Shown here: one piece after another, positions 54,918 through 64,000 of the stretch
Numbering within the stretch: the stretch's first letter is position 1
Layout of the letters: every line of letters begins with the position of its first letter
From: Colwellia polaris
GTDB taxonomy: Bacteria > Pseudomonadota > Gammaproteobacteria > Enterobacterales > Alteromonadaceae
DNA length: 64,000 nt
Reading direction: 5' to 3'
NCBI RefSeq assembly: GCF_002104515.1
Contig: NZ_NBOE01000008.1
Coordinates: 62,001 to 126,000, forward strand
Program-made: the position numbers and the translations under genes
Notes under the pieces: generated by a model
Databases searched by the model: none
Seen by the model: only the letters and a program-made list of their open reading frames with translations
What the model was told of the DNA's origin: nothing

Positions 54918-55736
54918 ATGAATACATTTGCACTAACAATTTCCTTAGTTGGTTTAATAATAATGCTAACGGGAATTGCACTTTATTTTTCTAAATTAAT
55001 AAAAAACAAAGTACCTAAACTTCCTATAGGATTATTCTTTTGTCTGTCTGTAGGCGTTCTTACAGGTTTATATAGCCTTTACCTTGCTATTCCAAATGCC
55101 TTTTTATCGGTATTACCCATTGCTATTCCTGCCGTTTTCACTGTGTTTATAGGTAGTTTTTTTATCTTCGTTTTTTTGAATAAAAACACACCATTAGGTG
55201 ATATTAAAGTAAGTATTGGAGACAAACTAATACCCTTTGAAACAAAAACTGCAGCAGACACAATATTTTCAAGTGAACAATTTAAAGGTAAAAGAACGCT
55301 GCTTAAATTTTATCGTGGTTCTTGGTGCCCATATTGTAGTCGTGAATTAACCATGTTTGAAGAAATGGACAATGAGTTTAAAAAGTTTGATGTGCAAGTG
55401 TTTGCCTTATCGGGTGACAATGCAAAACAAGCAAGTGCTCATATCAAAAGAGATAACCTGAGCCTGACCTTACTTGCTGATCCTGAATTAGAAGTGGTAA
55501 AAAAATACGGAGTAGAACACCAAAAGTCATTAGGTGCAGACTCTGAAGGTATCATGACTGTTTTTGGTTTACCTTTTCCAAAACCTTATCAATTTAAATT
55601 TAAGTCGATGTCTATTCCTACTACTATATTGATTGATGAGCACGGCATTATTAAATGGATTGATCAATCAGAAGATTATAGGTTACGTGCTAGCAAAGAA
55701 CGTATTTTAAGCGCTCTTCAACAAAGTTTTAAATAA
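54918..55736 (+). CDS. Membrane-anchored redoxin (AhpC/TSA-like)
   Basis: A 272-residue protein with three N-terminal membrane segments (ALTISLVGLIIMLTGIALYF, LPIGLFFCLSVGVLTGLYSLY, VLPIAIPAVFTVFIGSFFIFVFL) followed by a thioredoxin-like redoxin domain with Cys137 and Cys140 in FYRGSWCPYCSREL. The C-terminal SIPTTILIDEHG strand fits AhpC/TSA-type redoxins. A thiol-disulfide or peroxide role at the membrane is inferred. Divergently linked to the TetR gene and its operators. Confidence 0.8.
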   Translation: MNTFALTISLVGLIIMLTGIALYFSKLIKNKVPKLPIGLFFCLSVGVLTGLYSLYLAIPNAFLSVLPIAIPAVFTVFIGSFFIFVFLNKNTPLGDIKVSIGDKLIPFETKTAADTIFSSEQFKGKRTLLKFYRGSWCPYCSRELTMFEEMDNEFKKFDVQVFALSGDNAKQASAHIKRDNLSLTLLADPELEVVKKYGVEHQKSLGADSEGIMTVFGLPFPKPYQFKFKSMSIPTTILIDEHGIIKWIDQSEDYRLRASKERILSALQQSFK

Positions 55737-55752
55737 AAGAGAGATTAGCAAA

Positions 55753-55787
55753 GGCACTCATCCTAAATTGTATTTATCTTGAGTGTC
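55753..55787. repeat. Solitary REP-like palindrome
   Basis: GGCACTCATCCTAAAT (55753-55768) matches the RAYT left-end motif GACACTCATCCTAAAT at 15 of 16 positions. The other arm, TGAGTGTCATT (55780 onward), is the exact reverse complement of AATGACACTCA in the 177-bp units. It sits between convergent genes, 30 kb from the RAYT cluster. Confidence 0.6.
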
Positions 55788-55806
55788 ATTGATTAATTAA
55801 TAAGCA

Positions 55807-56517
55807 TTAAAACAAAACATCTTTAATAAAAGGAATAGTAATACGGCGTTGTTCTCTTATAGAGGCTTGATCAAGTTGTTCTAACGCGGCAATTAAGCTG
55901 GTCATGTCTCGTGATAAACGATTAATTAAAAAGCTCGCAACTTCATCACTGATATACAAACCTCTTTGCTGCGCTCTATATTGCAAGGAAACAGATTTTT
56001 CTTCATCAGATAATGGTTTTACTTGTTCCGTTAAGCCCCAACTCAGTCTAGAGACTAAATCAGGCAAGCTAATATTTAAGTTCGTTACACTTTGATCACC
56101 AGTAATAATTAAACATTTATTTTGTTCAACCATACGGTTATATAAATCGAATACGCCTTGTTGCCATTTTTTATTGCCAGCAATCAATTGAATATCATCT
56201 AAGCAAACTAAATCTATATTCTCTAAACCATCGAGTACATCAACCGATAGTTGTGTGAGCTCAGAAAAAGACAAACATAAGGAGGTAATACCTAATGTGT
56301 CGGCATAGGCGCAACTGGCATGTAGTAAGTGGCTTTTTCCAACGCCAGATAAGCCAAATAAATACATACTGTGTACTTGCTTGTTGCTTTTGGTTATTTG
56401 ATCAAGAAAATGGGTTAGTTGTTGCACAACCATTTGATTGCTTTGGCTTTTAAAGCTCGCGAAAGTTTCATCATCAGGTAATTGTACCGATAGCGTTAAT
56501 TGCGATACTCTCTTCAC
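55807..56517 (-). CDS. hda: DnaA regulatory inactivator Hda
   Basis: A 236-residue AAA+ protein homologous to DnaA domain III. Walker A is GLSGVGKSH in MYLFGLSGVGKSHLLHA, Walker B is LVCLDDIQLI, sensor 1 follows LIITGDQS, and the arginine-rich DLVSRLSWGL stretch is typical. The N-terminal LTLSVQLPDDETFASF carries the beta-clamp binding motif QLTLSVQL-type. Hda with the loaded clamp promotes DnaA-ATP hydrolysis. It overlaps the DUF2066 gene by 4 bp. Confidence 0.93.
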   Translation of the reverse strand: MKRVSQLTLSVQLPDDETFASFKSQSNQMVVQQLTHFLDQITKSNKQVHSMYLFGLSGVGKSHLLHASCAYADTLGITSLCLSFSELTQLSVDVLDGLENIDLVCLDDIQLIAGNKKWQQGVFDLYNRMVEQNKCLIITGDQSVTNLNISLPDLVSRLSWGLTEQVKPLSDEEKSVSLQYRAQQRGLYISDEVASFLINRLSRDMTSLIAALEQLDQASIREQRRITIPFIKDVLF

Positions 56518-57635
56518 TTTTTACCCCAATAAAACATTGGTATTTGCTCATTGTTTTCAGGCGCTGCCAGAGGATCAATATACCGGTTTAGCTGTTCACT
56601 CAACTTTAATGAGGCGAGTAAAGCTTGTTTTGAGCCAATTAAGGCGAGCTTAAAACGTCTATTGGTTGCCTTTGCACTGATCAATTGCACTGACTGCACA
56701 GCCGATAAATCAGCTAAGAAGTCTGACACAGCAATTAAGTCTGCTAAAGTTGCGATATTTGCCACATCTATTTCAAACTCATTACTGTTGGTTGTAGAAA
56801 GCGCATATTGTTGATAAATAATATCGGTAATGTCTGATAATGCCGTTGTTAATAATTCTTCAGCATTATCTCCAGAGTAAGGTTGACTAAATACTTGTGC
56901 ATGCTCACTTTGTGCATCTGTCATTAAGCTCCAATCAACAATCAAACTGTGATTTTGACAAAGCGGACAATCTTGTGGATCTTCTGGAGTTGGCACTAAG
57001 CTCGAATTAGATAGCCTGATCACGACCACGGCCTCAGCTGAATATCGAGCTGAAGCTTGTGCTACAGGTTGTGAAAATCGCCCCCAAACATCGGTGAGTG
57101 TTAAAGCAGTAACATCGGTTAAATCCATAATAGGCATTACAACAGGCAAACCACGTAACTGAGAAAAATTATCGATAACTGCCGGTAGTAAAGAACTTGA
57201 TGTTGAAGAAACTATTTTTCGTTCAAAGCCATTTTCTTCAACCAACCAAAGCATAACCTGTGGCCTTAGTCGCCCCCAAATAGCAAGGTTACTATCTTTA
57301 AATAGCTGATTAATTTTATCTTCATCAAACGAGACATTAAGTAATACATTATTATTGTTGTCACGGATATATTGATATTGAGTGACATATTTATTGTAAT
57401 TTTTTTGCGCTTGATTAATTAGCGGATGGTCAATTTTTTTCCCACCAACTTTCACTAATATAGCACTCAAGGCACTTTTAAGTGCTTGGTTACGATCGTT
57501 GTTCGACTGTGACGTTACAGCAACTTTTGCGCTGTACAAATTTTCAACTTCGATAGCGCTAATATTAAGCGGTAATACAAAGCAAAAGAAAAGTAGACAA
57601 TTTCTGAACATATATGGCTTAAGCATGTGTTTCAT
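56514..57635 (-). CDS. DUF2066 exported protein
   Basis: A 373-residue protein with an N-terminal signal (MFRNCLLFFCFVLPLNISA) and the DUF2066 core: VTSQSNNDRNQALKSALSAILVKVGG near the start and RRFKLALIGSKQALLASLKLSEQL at the end. It is found upstream of hda and divergent from purM in many gammaproteobacteria, as here. Function unknown. The frame begins MKHMLKPYMFRN; the true start could be a few codons later. Confidence 0.85.
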   Translation of the reverse strand: MKHMLKPYMFRNCLLFFCFVLPLNISAIEVENLYSAKVAVTSQSNNDRNQALKSALSAILVKVGGKKIDHPLINQAQKNYNKYVTQYQYIRDNNNNVLLNVSFDEDKINQLFKDSNLAIWGRLRPQVMLWLVEENGFERKIVSSTSSSLLPAVIDNFSQLRGLPVVMPIMDLTDVTALTLTDVWGRFSQPVAQASARYSAEAVVVIRLSNSSLVPTPEDPQDCPLCQNHSLIVDWSLMTDAQSEHAQVFSQPYSGDNAEELLTTALSDITDIIYQQYALSTTNSNEFEIDVANIATLADLIAVSDFLADLSAVQSVQLISAKATNRRFKLALIGSKQALLASLKLSEQLNRYIDPLAAPENNEQIPMFYWGKK

Positions 57636-57776
57636 AATGAAGATCTTACCATAATGTTACTGATTTTTATCACATATAAAAAATAATTTATTTTAAAGAT
57701 TTTCAGCGGGTCTTTGCGCTGATAGAATGTGCGCCTTTATCGTACAAGTAAACTAACAACATAATTGAGGTTTCCC

Positions 57777-58823
57777 GTGAGCGAAGAAAAACAGTCTTTA
57801 AGTTATAAAGATGCTGGCGTAGATATAGATGCAGGTAATGCCCTAGTTGAAAATATTAAAGGTGCAGTAAAACGCACTACTCGTCCAGAAGTTATGGGAG
57901 GGCTAGGTGGTTTTGGTTCTGTCTGTCAACTTCCTACTGGCTATAAAGAACCTGTACTTGTTGCTGGTACTGATGGCGTAGGTACTAAATTGCGTTTAGC
58001 TATCGATCTAGAAAAACATGACACTGTAGGTATCGACTTAGTTGCCATGTGCGTAAATGACCTAATTGTACAAGGCGCTGAACCGCTATTTTTCCTCGAT
58101 TATTATGCCACAGCTAAACTTGACGTAGCTGTTGCTTCAGCTGTTGTTGAAGGTATTGCTGAAGGTTGTGTACAAGCAGGCTGTGCGCTTGTTGGTGGTG
58201 AAACTGCTGAAATGCCAGGCATGTATCACAAAGGCGATTACGATATTGCTGGCTTTTGTGTTGGTGTAGCTGAAAAATCTCGTTTATTAGACGGCACTAA
58301 AGTTGCTGCTGGCGATCAACTTATAGCACTGGGTTCTTCTGGTGCTCATTCAAACGGTTATTCTTTAGTACGTAAAGTATTAGAAGTAAATAACACCAAT
58401 ACTAATGACTTGCTTGACGGTAAACCATTAGCAGAGCATTTATTAGCGCCAACAAAAATTTATGTTAAATCTGTTTTAGAATTACTTAAACATGTTGATG
58501 TACACGCATTATCACATATTACGGGTGGCGGATTTTGGGAGAACATTCCACGTGTTTTACCAGAAAGTGCACAAGCAATTATTGATGGTAACAGCTGGCA
58601 GTGGCCTTCAATCTTTAACTGGTTACAAGAAAACGGCAACATCAGCGAACATGAAATGTACCGCACATTTAACTGTGGTGTTGGTATGATCATTGTTGTG
58701 CCTGCTGACGAAGTAGAAAAAAGCATCGAAATTCTTAGTGCTCAAGGCGAAAATGCTTGGCATATAGGTGCAATTGCTGACTTACAAGCTAACCAAGAAC
58801 AAGTTATTATTAACAAAGGTTAA
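57777..58823 (+). CDS. purM: AIR synthase (PurM)
   Basis: A full-length PurM of about 348 residues. The GTG at 57777 is used because GAGG (57767-57770) precedes it by six bases and the product [17 protein letters not shown] matches the usual PurM start; the ATG-less upstream extension has no support. Conserved segments are [38 protein letters not shown] and [16 protein letters not shown]. It converts FGAM to AIR in purine synthesis. purN follows after 6 bp. Confidence 0.95.
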   Translation: MSEEKQSLSYKDAGVDIDAGNALVENIKGAVKRTTRPEVMGGLGGFGSVCQLPTGYKEPVLVAGTDGVGTKLRLAIDLEKHDTVGIDLVAMCVNDLIVQGAEPLFFLDYYATAKLDVAVASAVVEGIAEGCVQAGCALVGGETAEMPGMYHKGDYDIAGFCVGVAEKSRLLDGTKVAAGDQLIALGSSGAHSNGYSLVRKVLEVNNTNTNDLLDGKPLAEHLLAPTKIYVKSVLELLKHVDVHALSHITGGGFWENIPRVLPESAQAIIDGNSWQWPSIFNWLQENGNISEHEMYRTFNCGVGMIIVVPADEVEKSIEILSAQGENAWHIGAIADLQANQEQVIINKG

Positions 58824-58829
58824 TCATTA

Positions 58830-59474
58830 ATGCGAAGCCGAATTGTAGTACTAATTTCTGGCGGCGGCACTAACTTACAGGCGATTATTGATGCCAGTAA
58901 GCAAGAAAACTACGGCGGCGAAATAGTCGCTGTAGTTTCTAACAAAGCTGACGTTTATGGGTTAACTCGAGCACAAGATGCCAACATTGCAACCGCTGTG
59001 CTTTCACATAAAGACTTTGATAGTCGAGAAGACTACGATACTGCGCTGATAAGTGAAATTAACCATCACCAACCTGACCTCGTTGTTCTTGCTGGCTTTA
59101 TGCGTATTTTAACGCCTAAATTTGTGCAAAAATTTCAAGGTCGATTAATCAACATACACCCTTCTCTACTTCCTAAATACCAAGGTTTACATACACATCA
59201 ACGTGCTATTGACGCCGGTGATAAAGAACACGGTGTAAGCGTACACTTTGTTACTGAAGAGCTCGATGGTGGCCCGGTAATTTTACAAGCTAAAGTACCT
59301 GTATTTCCAGAAGATACCGCAGACGAACTAGCACAAAGAGTTCATCAACAGGAGCATCGAATTTATCCTATGGTGGTAAACTGGTGCTGTACTAAGCGCG
59401 TTACTATGGCTCAAGATCAGGCATTATTTGATGGTGTAATCTTACCTGTTTCAGGTTATGCTAGTGAAGAGTAG
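58830..59474 (+). CDS. purN: GAR transformylase (PurN)
   Basis: A 214-residue phosphoribosylglycinamide formyltransferase. SGGGTNLQAIIDA starts the substrate loop, LAGFMRILTPKFV and INIHPSLLPKYQGLHTHQRAID hold the catalytic Asn/His, and GVSVHFVTEELDGGPVILQ the catalytic Asp. It uses 10-formyl-THF to formylate GAR. Standard purMN pair. Confidence 0.95.
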   Translation: MRSRIVVLISGGGTNLQAIIDASKQENYGGEIVAVVSNKADVYGLTRAQDANIATAVLSHKDFDSREDYDTALISEINHHQPDLVVLAGFMRILTPKFVQKFQGRLINIHPSLLPKYQGLHTHQRAIDAGDKEHGVSVHFVTEELDGGPVILQAKVPVFPEDTADELAQRVHQQEHRIYPMVVNWCCTKRVTMAQDQALFDGVILPVSGYASEE

Positions 59475-59499
59475 CATTTAACCTAGAGAGTTTACCATT

Positions 59500-60243
59500 T
59501 TGAAATCATTAGCTTATATACCTTTATTTTTATCTTGTATTACATGTAATGTCTTGGCAGAAGATAAAGCAGCAAGCAAAGTGATACCGGCGTTTAGTGC
59601 AAAATATGTTATTTTGAACAACGATAAGTCGGTCGGTGAAGCAACACGTAAATTGAGTTATCTCGATAATGGTCTGGCAAAGTACAGTTATCATACCAAT
59701 ATTGAGTGGTTAATTTTTTCTGATGCCCGTGATGAAACGTCAATGATTAAACTTGAAGGAAATAAAGTTATTCCGCAAAGTTTTGAATATGTTCGTGAAG
59801 GCACTGGCTCAGATAAACATTATAAATGGCGTTTCGACGTTGAAAACAACCTTGCTATTAATGAAATTAAAAACCGCAAGAAAAATGTTGAATACCCTGA
59901 AAATATTCAAGACCCACTTAGTTACCATTTACAACATCGATTAAATTTGATTGAAAATGCCAACCAAGAGCATTTTGTTTACCCTGTTATTAAAACATCA
60001 GGCACAATCAAAAACTATGTTTACCAATATGACGGTGAAGAAGAACTTATGTTGCCTTATGGTTTAGTGAAAACCATTAGGTTAAAGCGTGAAGTCATTG
60101 AGAAAAAACGGGTTACTTATGCTTGGTTTGCACCTGAGTTAAATTATTTGTTGGTAAAACTGAATCAAACTAAAGGTGATGTGGAGCAATTTGAAGCACA
60201 ATTAAAATCTGTTGCTAACAGCAATGAGCAAAATACCAAGTAG
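59500..60243 (+). CDS. DUF3108 exported protein
   Basis: A 247-residue protein starting at a TTG (59500, with AGAG upstream). It has a signal peptide (MKSLAYIPLFLSCITCNVLA) and the DUF3108 beta-rich body: FSAKYVILNNDKSVGEATRKLSY, NIEWLIFSDARDETSMIKL and the C-terminal TYAWFAPELNYLLVKLNQTKGD. It follows purN by 25 bp, an arrangement common in Alteromonadales and Vibrionaceae. Function unknown. Confidence 0.85.
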   Translation: MKSLAYIPLFLSCITCNVLAEDKAASKVIPAFSAKYVILNNDKSVGEATRKLSYLDNGLAKYSYHTNIEWLIFSDARDETSMIKLEGNKVIPQSFEYVREGTGSDKHYKWRFDVENNLAINEIKNRKKNVEYPENIQDPLSYHLQHRLNLIENANQEHFVYPVIKTSGTIKNYVYQYDGEEELMLPYGLVKTIRLKREVIEKKRVTYAWFAPELNYLLVKLNQTKGDVEQFEAQLKSVANSNEQNTK

Positions 60244-60258
60244 TTTGAATAAATTATA

Positions 60259-60289
60259 AAGGTAAGCGACTTTTTATCTCGCTTACCTT
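60259..60289. terminator. Convergent terminator after DUF3108 gene
   Basis: AAGGTAAGCGA and TCGCTTACCTT (11 bp) around a 9-nt loop, at 60259-60269 and 60279-60289. Confidence 0.8.
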
Positions 60290-60341
60290 AAATTTTCTAC
60301 CCTTTACTTTCTTGCCCTAACTTCCCTTATTTATATTTAGC

Positions 60342-61133
60342 CTATTTCTCATTCTGTTTAGTTTGAAACATTAATTCCCCTTTGCAAAACAACAGCCCTT
60401 CACCAGCATACATTTTTTGCCAGGTTTCATCGCCGGTTAAAGGTTGTGTAGCAATTACAGTAACAATGTCATTGTCTGTAGTTTCATGATCAAAATTCAC
60501 CACCATTTCTGCATCTATTAAACTTGCATTACCAAAAGGTGCCCTACGCGTTAACCAATGTAAATTATTACTGCAGTAAACCAATAAAAAGTCACCATCA
60601 GTCAATAATAAATTGAATACGCCTAATTTATGTATTTGCTGGCACAGGCTAATAATATAGTGAAACATTACTTCGGTATTAGGCTCTTCTCCATCAAATT
60701 TTTTCAGTAGTTGATCTAATATCCAACAAAATGCTTGTTCACTGTCAGTCTCACCAATGGGTAAATGATATTTAGTGCTTAATTGGGCTTTATAATCAGC
60801 CAACTGACCATTGTGCGCATAAGTCCAATTTTTCCCCCACATAGGACGAATAAAAGGATGAGTATTTACTAACGAAACATCGCCTGAATTGGCTTGTCGA
60901 ATATGACAAATCACCGTTTCACTTTTTATTGGGTAGTTAGTCACTAATTCAGCAATGGGTGAATGCGCAGAAGGCAGTGGGTCTTTAAAGCTTCTACAAC
61001 CTTTACCTTCGTAAAAGGTAATGCCCCAACCATCTTTATGCGGGCCAGTATTGCCACCTCGTTGCATTAAACCGCTAAAACTAAAACAAATATCTGTTGG
61101 TACGTTGGCACTCATGGCCAATAATTCACACAT
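60342..61133 (-). CDS. Class II glutamine amidotransferase (YafJ-like)
   Basis: A 263-residue protein starting at the Met at 61133 so that Cys2 (MCELLAMSANVP) becomes the N-terminal nucleophile of an Ntn-type amidotransferase. The FSGLMQRGGNTGPHKDGWGITFYEG, CHIRQANSGDVSLVNTHPF and WTYAHNGQLADY segments match class II GATase proteins of the YafJ family. The physiological acceptor is unknown. The frame extends to 61154, but that start would bury the catalytic Cys. Confidence 0.9.
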   Translation of the reverse strand: MCELLAMSANVPTDICFSFSGLMQRGGNTGPHKDGWGITFYEGKGCRSFKDPLPSAHSPIAELVTNYPIKSETVICHIRQANSGDVSLVNTHPFIRPMWGKNWTYAHNGQLADYKAQLSTKYHLPIGETDSEQAFCWILDQLLKKFDGEEPNTEVMFHYIISLCQQIHKLGVFNLLLTDGDFLLVYCSNNLHWLTRRAPFGNASLIDAEMVVNFDHETTDNDIVTVIATQPLTGDETWQKMYAGEGLLFCKGELMFQTKQNEK

Positions 61134-61365
61134 AAAATAAAACCTAAAAAGCACACCATAGCAGGAGCAATATTATTCAGTATAATCACTCTAAACAGTA
61201 TTATTTAATATTAACTATAATGTATATTAAGCATGCATTTTACATTGAGCTAGTCATAAAATAATAGTGTTTTAAGTCAATGTTACTAATATTTGGAGAT
61301 AAAGCAGTGAAGTCACTATAAATAATTTGAAATTATGTAACAGACGAATTAAGCTTAAATAATTG

Positions 61366-61382
61366 ATCTGGTCTGACCTTTC
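61366..61382. promoter_or_regulatory. FadR-like operator upstream of fadE
   Basis: ATCTGGTCTGACCTTTC contains CTGGTC-N-GACC, the core of the FadR consensus AGCTGGTCCGACCAGTT (about 12 of 17 positions). TATAGT at 61388-61393 is a likely -10 just downstream, so binding would repress transcription. Confidence 0.65.
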
Positions 61383-61439
61383 TTTCGTATAGTATTTTTA
61401 AGATAGCGTTAAACCTAAATTTTACACTAAGGAATAAAT

Positions 61440-63860
61440 GTGGACTACTTAACTTGGATACTCATTGCTATAGCTTTATGCGGGTACATGGCTTATTCAC
61501 GCGCCTCACTATCAACATTTACTATGTCATTCGCTTTACTGATGATTGTTGGCACTTTTTTCGGTGTTATCGGTTTCTTCGGTTGGTTACTTTTCGTTAT
61601 TATTGCCATACCGCTAAATATTAGCGATATTCGAAAGCAATATATATCTAGCCCCTTACTTGCAATGTTTCGCGGCATTATGCCCGAAATGTCAGATACT
61701 GAACAAGAAGCTATTGATGCAGGTACAACTTGGTTTGAAGCTGAATTATTTCGCGGCACTCCTGATTGGAAAAAACTACATAATTACCCTAAGCCTCGAC
61801 TAACCGCTGAAGAACAAGCGTTTTTAGATGGCCCAGTAGAAGAAGTTTGTCGCATGACAGACGATTGGGAAACCACACATGAGCTTGCCGACTTAACACC
61901 TGAAGTATGGCAATATTTAAAAGATAATAAATTCTTCGCCATGATCATCAAAAAGCAGTACGGCGGTCTTGAATTTTGTGCTTATGCACAATCTCGTGTG
62001 CTACAAAAGCTTTCTAGTGTTAGCACTGTGCTTGCTTCAACGGTCGGTGTACCAAACTCACTTGGCCCTGGCGAATTATTACAACATTACGGCACTAAAG
62101 AACAACAAGATTATTATTTACCTCGTCTAGTTAAAGGTGATGAAATTCCATGTTTTGCTTTAACTAGCCCTGAAGCTGGCTCAGATGCTGGTGCTATTCC
62201 TGACTTCGGCGTTGTTTGTCGTGGTGAGTTTAATGGTGAAGAAGTGTTAGGTATGCGCCTAACATGGAATAAACGTTATATCACATTGGCACCCGTTGCT
62301 ACGGTTCTAGGTTTGGCATTTAAATTACAAGACCCGGAGCATTTATTAGGTGAAGAAGAAGACTTAGGCATAACTTGTGCGTTAATACCTACAGATCTCG
62401 AAGGTGTTATTACAGGTCGACGTCACTTCCCACTTAACGTACCATTTCAAAATGGTCCAACTCAAGGTGATGGCGTTTTCGTTCCATTAAGTTTCATCAT
62501 TGGTGGCCCTGAAATGGCAGGCCAAGGTTGGCGTATGCTGGTTGAATGTTTATCTGTTGGCCGTGCGATTACCTTGCCGTCAAACAGTACTGGTGGTATT
62601 AAATCACTAGCGTTAGCAACGGGTGCATATAGCCGTATTCGTCGTCAATTTAAAATTTCAATCGGTAAAATGGAAGGTGTTGAAGAAGCACTTGCCCGTA
62701 TTGGCGGCAATGCCTACTTAATGGATGCTGTAACGACAATGTCGACAGGCGCTATTGATATGGGCGAAAAGCCAAGTGTAATCTCGGCAATTGCAAAATA
62801 TCATTTAACTGAAAAAATGCGTTCTTGTGTTGCCGATGCTATGGATATTCATGGTGGTAAAGGTATTTGTATGGGCCCAGGCAATTACTTGGCTCGCTCT
62901 TATCAAGGTGCTCCTGTTGCCATTACTGTTGAAGGCGCAAACATTTTAACACGTAGCATGATTATCTACGGGCAAGGTGCCATTCGTTGTCATCCTTATG
63001 TTTTAGCTGAGTTGTCTGCAGCTAATAATAAAGATAACGAGCAAGCACTTAATGATTTTGACCATGCATTATTTGGTCATATCGGTTTTGCTATTAGTAA
63101 TATTTGCCGTAGTGTTTGGTTCTCATTCAGCGGTAGCTATGCATTAAGCTCGCCATACAATGATGAAACAAAACGTTACTACCAATTAATGACTCGCTTT
63201 AGCTCAAATTTAGCCATGCTTTCTGATATTGCCATGTTAACTTTGGGTGGTGATTTAAAACGTCGTGAGCGTATTTCAGCGAGATTAGGTGATATTCTTA
63301 GTTACTTATACTTAGCCTCTGCAACACTTAAGCGTTATAACGATGAAGGACGTCAAAGTGCTGATTTACCACTAGTAAAATGGGCGCTAGAAGATAGCTT
63401 ATATAATATTCAACAAGCAATTGATGAACTTATTAGTAACTTCCCTAACCGTATTGTGGCTAAAATGTTACGTATGATCATTTTACCGCTAGGTAGCTGG
63501 TTGAAAAAGCCATCTGACGTTACGGATCATAAAGTAGCCGCTTTATTGCAGTACCCAAATGAAACACGTACACGTTTGGGGCATGGTCAATACCTAACAC
63601 GCGAAACAGGAAACGTTTTAGGCGAGTTAGAGCAAACACTAGAAGATATTATTGCTTGTGAACCTATTTTTGACAAAATTTGTCGTGAACTAGGTCAACG
63701 TCTACCATTTTATCATCTTGATTTAGTAGCAGAAAAAGGCCTTGCTGCCAACATTATTACTCAAGAAGAAGCTGACTTGTTAACAAGAACCGAAGTCGCT
63801 CGTAAAGCGACTATTGATGTTGATGATTTTGACTCTGATTATTTAAAAGCAGGCAAATAA
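61440..63860 (+). CDS. fadE: Acyl-CoA dehydrogenase FadE
   Basis: An 806-residue FadE, the long membrane-associated form. Two hydrophobic segments at the N-terminus ([15 protein letters not shown] and [26 protein letters not shown]) precede the ACAD domains: [66 protein letters not shown] with the region of the catalytic Glu in [19 protein letters not shown]. It catalyses the first step of fatty acid beta-oxidation. The start is GTG at 61440; the overlapping ATG at 61438 hits a stop within four codons. A FadR-like operator lies upstream. Confidence 0.95.
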   Translation: MDYLTWILIAIALCGYMAYSRASLSTFTMSFALLMIVGTFFGVIGFFGWLLFVIIAIPLNISDIRKQYISSPLLAMFRGIMPEMSDTEQEAIDAGTTWFEAELFRGTPDWKKLHNYPKPRLTAEEQAFLDGPVEEVCRMTDDWETTHELADLTPEVWQYLKDNKFFAMIIKKQYGGLEFCAYAQSRVLQKLSSVSTVLASTVGVPNSLGPGELLQHYGTKEQQDYYLPRLVKGDEIPCFALTSPEAGSDAGAIPDFGVVCRGEFNGEEVLGMRLTWNKRYITLAPVATVLGLAFKLQDPEHLLGEEEDLGITCALIPTDLEGVITGRRHFPLNVPFQNGPTQGDGVFVPLSFIIGGPEMAGQGWRMLVECLSVGRAITLPSNSTGGIKSLALATGAYSRIRRQFKISIGKMEGVEEALARIGGNAYLMDAVTTMSTGAIDMGEKPSVISAIAKYHLTEKMRSCVADAMDIHGGKGICMGPGNYLARSYQGAPVAITVEGANILTRSMIIYGQGAIRCHPYVLAELSAANNKDNEQALNDFDHALFGHIGFAISNICRSVWFSFSGSYALSSPYNDETKRYYQLMTRFSSNLAMLSDIAMLTLGGDLKRRERISARLGDILSYLYLASATLKRYNDEGRQSADLPLVKWALEDSLYNIQQAIDELISNFPNRIVAKMLRMIILPLGSWLKKPSDVTDHKVAALLQYPNETRTRLGHGQYLTRETGNVLGELEQTLEDIIACEPIFDKICRELGQRLPFYHLDLVAEKGLAANIITQEEADLLTRTEVARKATIDVDDFDSDYLKAGK

Positions 63861-63887
63861 ACTACAATTAGCTATTTTGATAAATTT

Positions 63888-63926
63888 AAAGCCCATTATT
63901 GCCACGTGCATTAATGGGCTTTTTTA
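63888..63926 (+). terminator. Intrinsic terminator of fadE
   Basis: AAGCCCATTA (63889-63898) and TAATGGGCTT around a 13-nt loop, followed by TTTTT. Confidence 0.9.
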
Positions 63927-64000
63927 ATACACTTATCGAATGCAGTTATGAAATGCTTTACCTAATAAAAATATAGGCCAAGCCTAATAAATATAACCTC

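Noticed and set aside
1-64000. tRNA or rRNA genes
   Set aside because: No cloverleaf with conserved T-loop and CCA-end sequence or rRNA segment was recognised by eye.

Overview
The window is a low-GC (estimated under 40% by eye) gammaproteobacterial chromosome segment. The gene set (VC2046/SO_2500-type protein, YfbV, BamC, GcvR, Bcp, Hda next to a DUF2066 protein, purMN, FadE of about 806 aa, RstA/RstB) and the base composition point to Alteromonadales, most likely Colwelliaceae (Colwellia/Thalassotalea-like). The genus is an inference, because no rRNA or tRNA gene is present.

Layout. 1-7.2 kb holds housekeeping genes: a partial LprI-like protein, a membrane protein, a SulA-like SOS inhibitor behind a perfect LexA box, YchJ, RstB/RstA and an MFS transporter. 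7.4-19.8 kb is one minus-strand block that joins TldD and TldE/PmbA-type peptidases, a Tat-exported DUF4159 protein, MoxR ATPase, DUF58, a BatA-type protein, DUF4175 and a large membrane protein. 20.2-22.4 kb holds xthA, rlmA and yfbV.

22.4-39.1 kb is accessory DNA. Its left part is the wreck of an integron cassette array read on the minus strand: one complete attC, one attC split by an IS110-family element, and small orphan ORFs whose stop codons sit in the attC cores. The IS110 transposase has lost its 5' end to REP-associated tyrosine transposase (RAYT) elements and their repeats, and its right end is tandemly duplicated. The right part (about 28.6-38.2 kb) looks like a small integrative element or phage satellite: P4-type integrase, an unknown gene, an AlpA-like regulator behind palindromic operators, a small protein, a gpA-type HUH replication protein with a repeat cluster inside its gene, and then a complete type I-A retron (msr-msd RNA, RT, PtuA ATPase, PtuB HNH nuclease), followed by a DUF6988-like gene.

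39.1-64 kb returns to conserved chromosome: dapE cluster, bamC, PhzF-like, gcvR-bcp, cobA, perM/tusA-like, bepA-arsC, a HExxH lipoprotein, a TetR/redoxin pair, hda-DUF2066, purMN, a DUF3108 protein, a class II amidotransferase and fadE with a FadR-like operator. Two related MITEs (47.2 and 51.9 kb) and one solitary REP-like palindrome (55.75 kb) lie in this part.

The most notable content is the retron-bearing element with its readable RNA, and the nested integron / IS110 / RAYT structure beside it.
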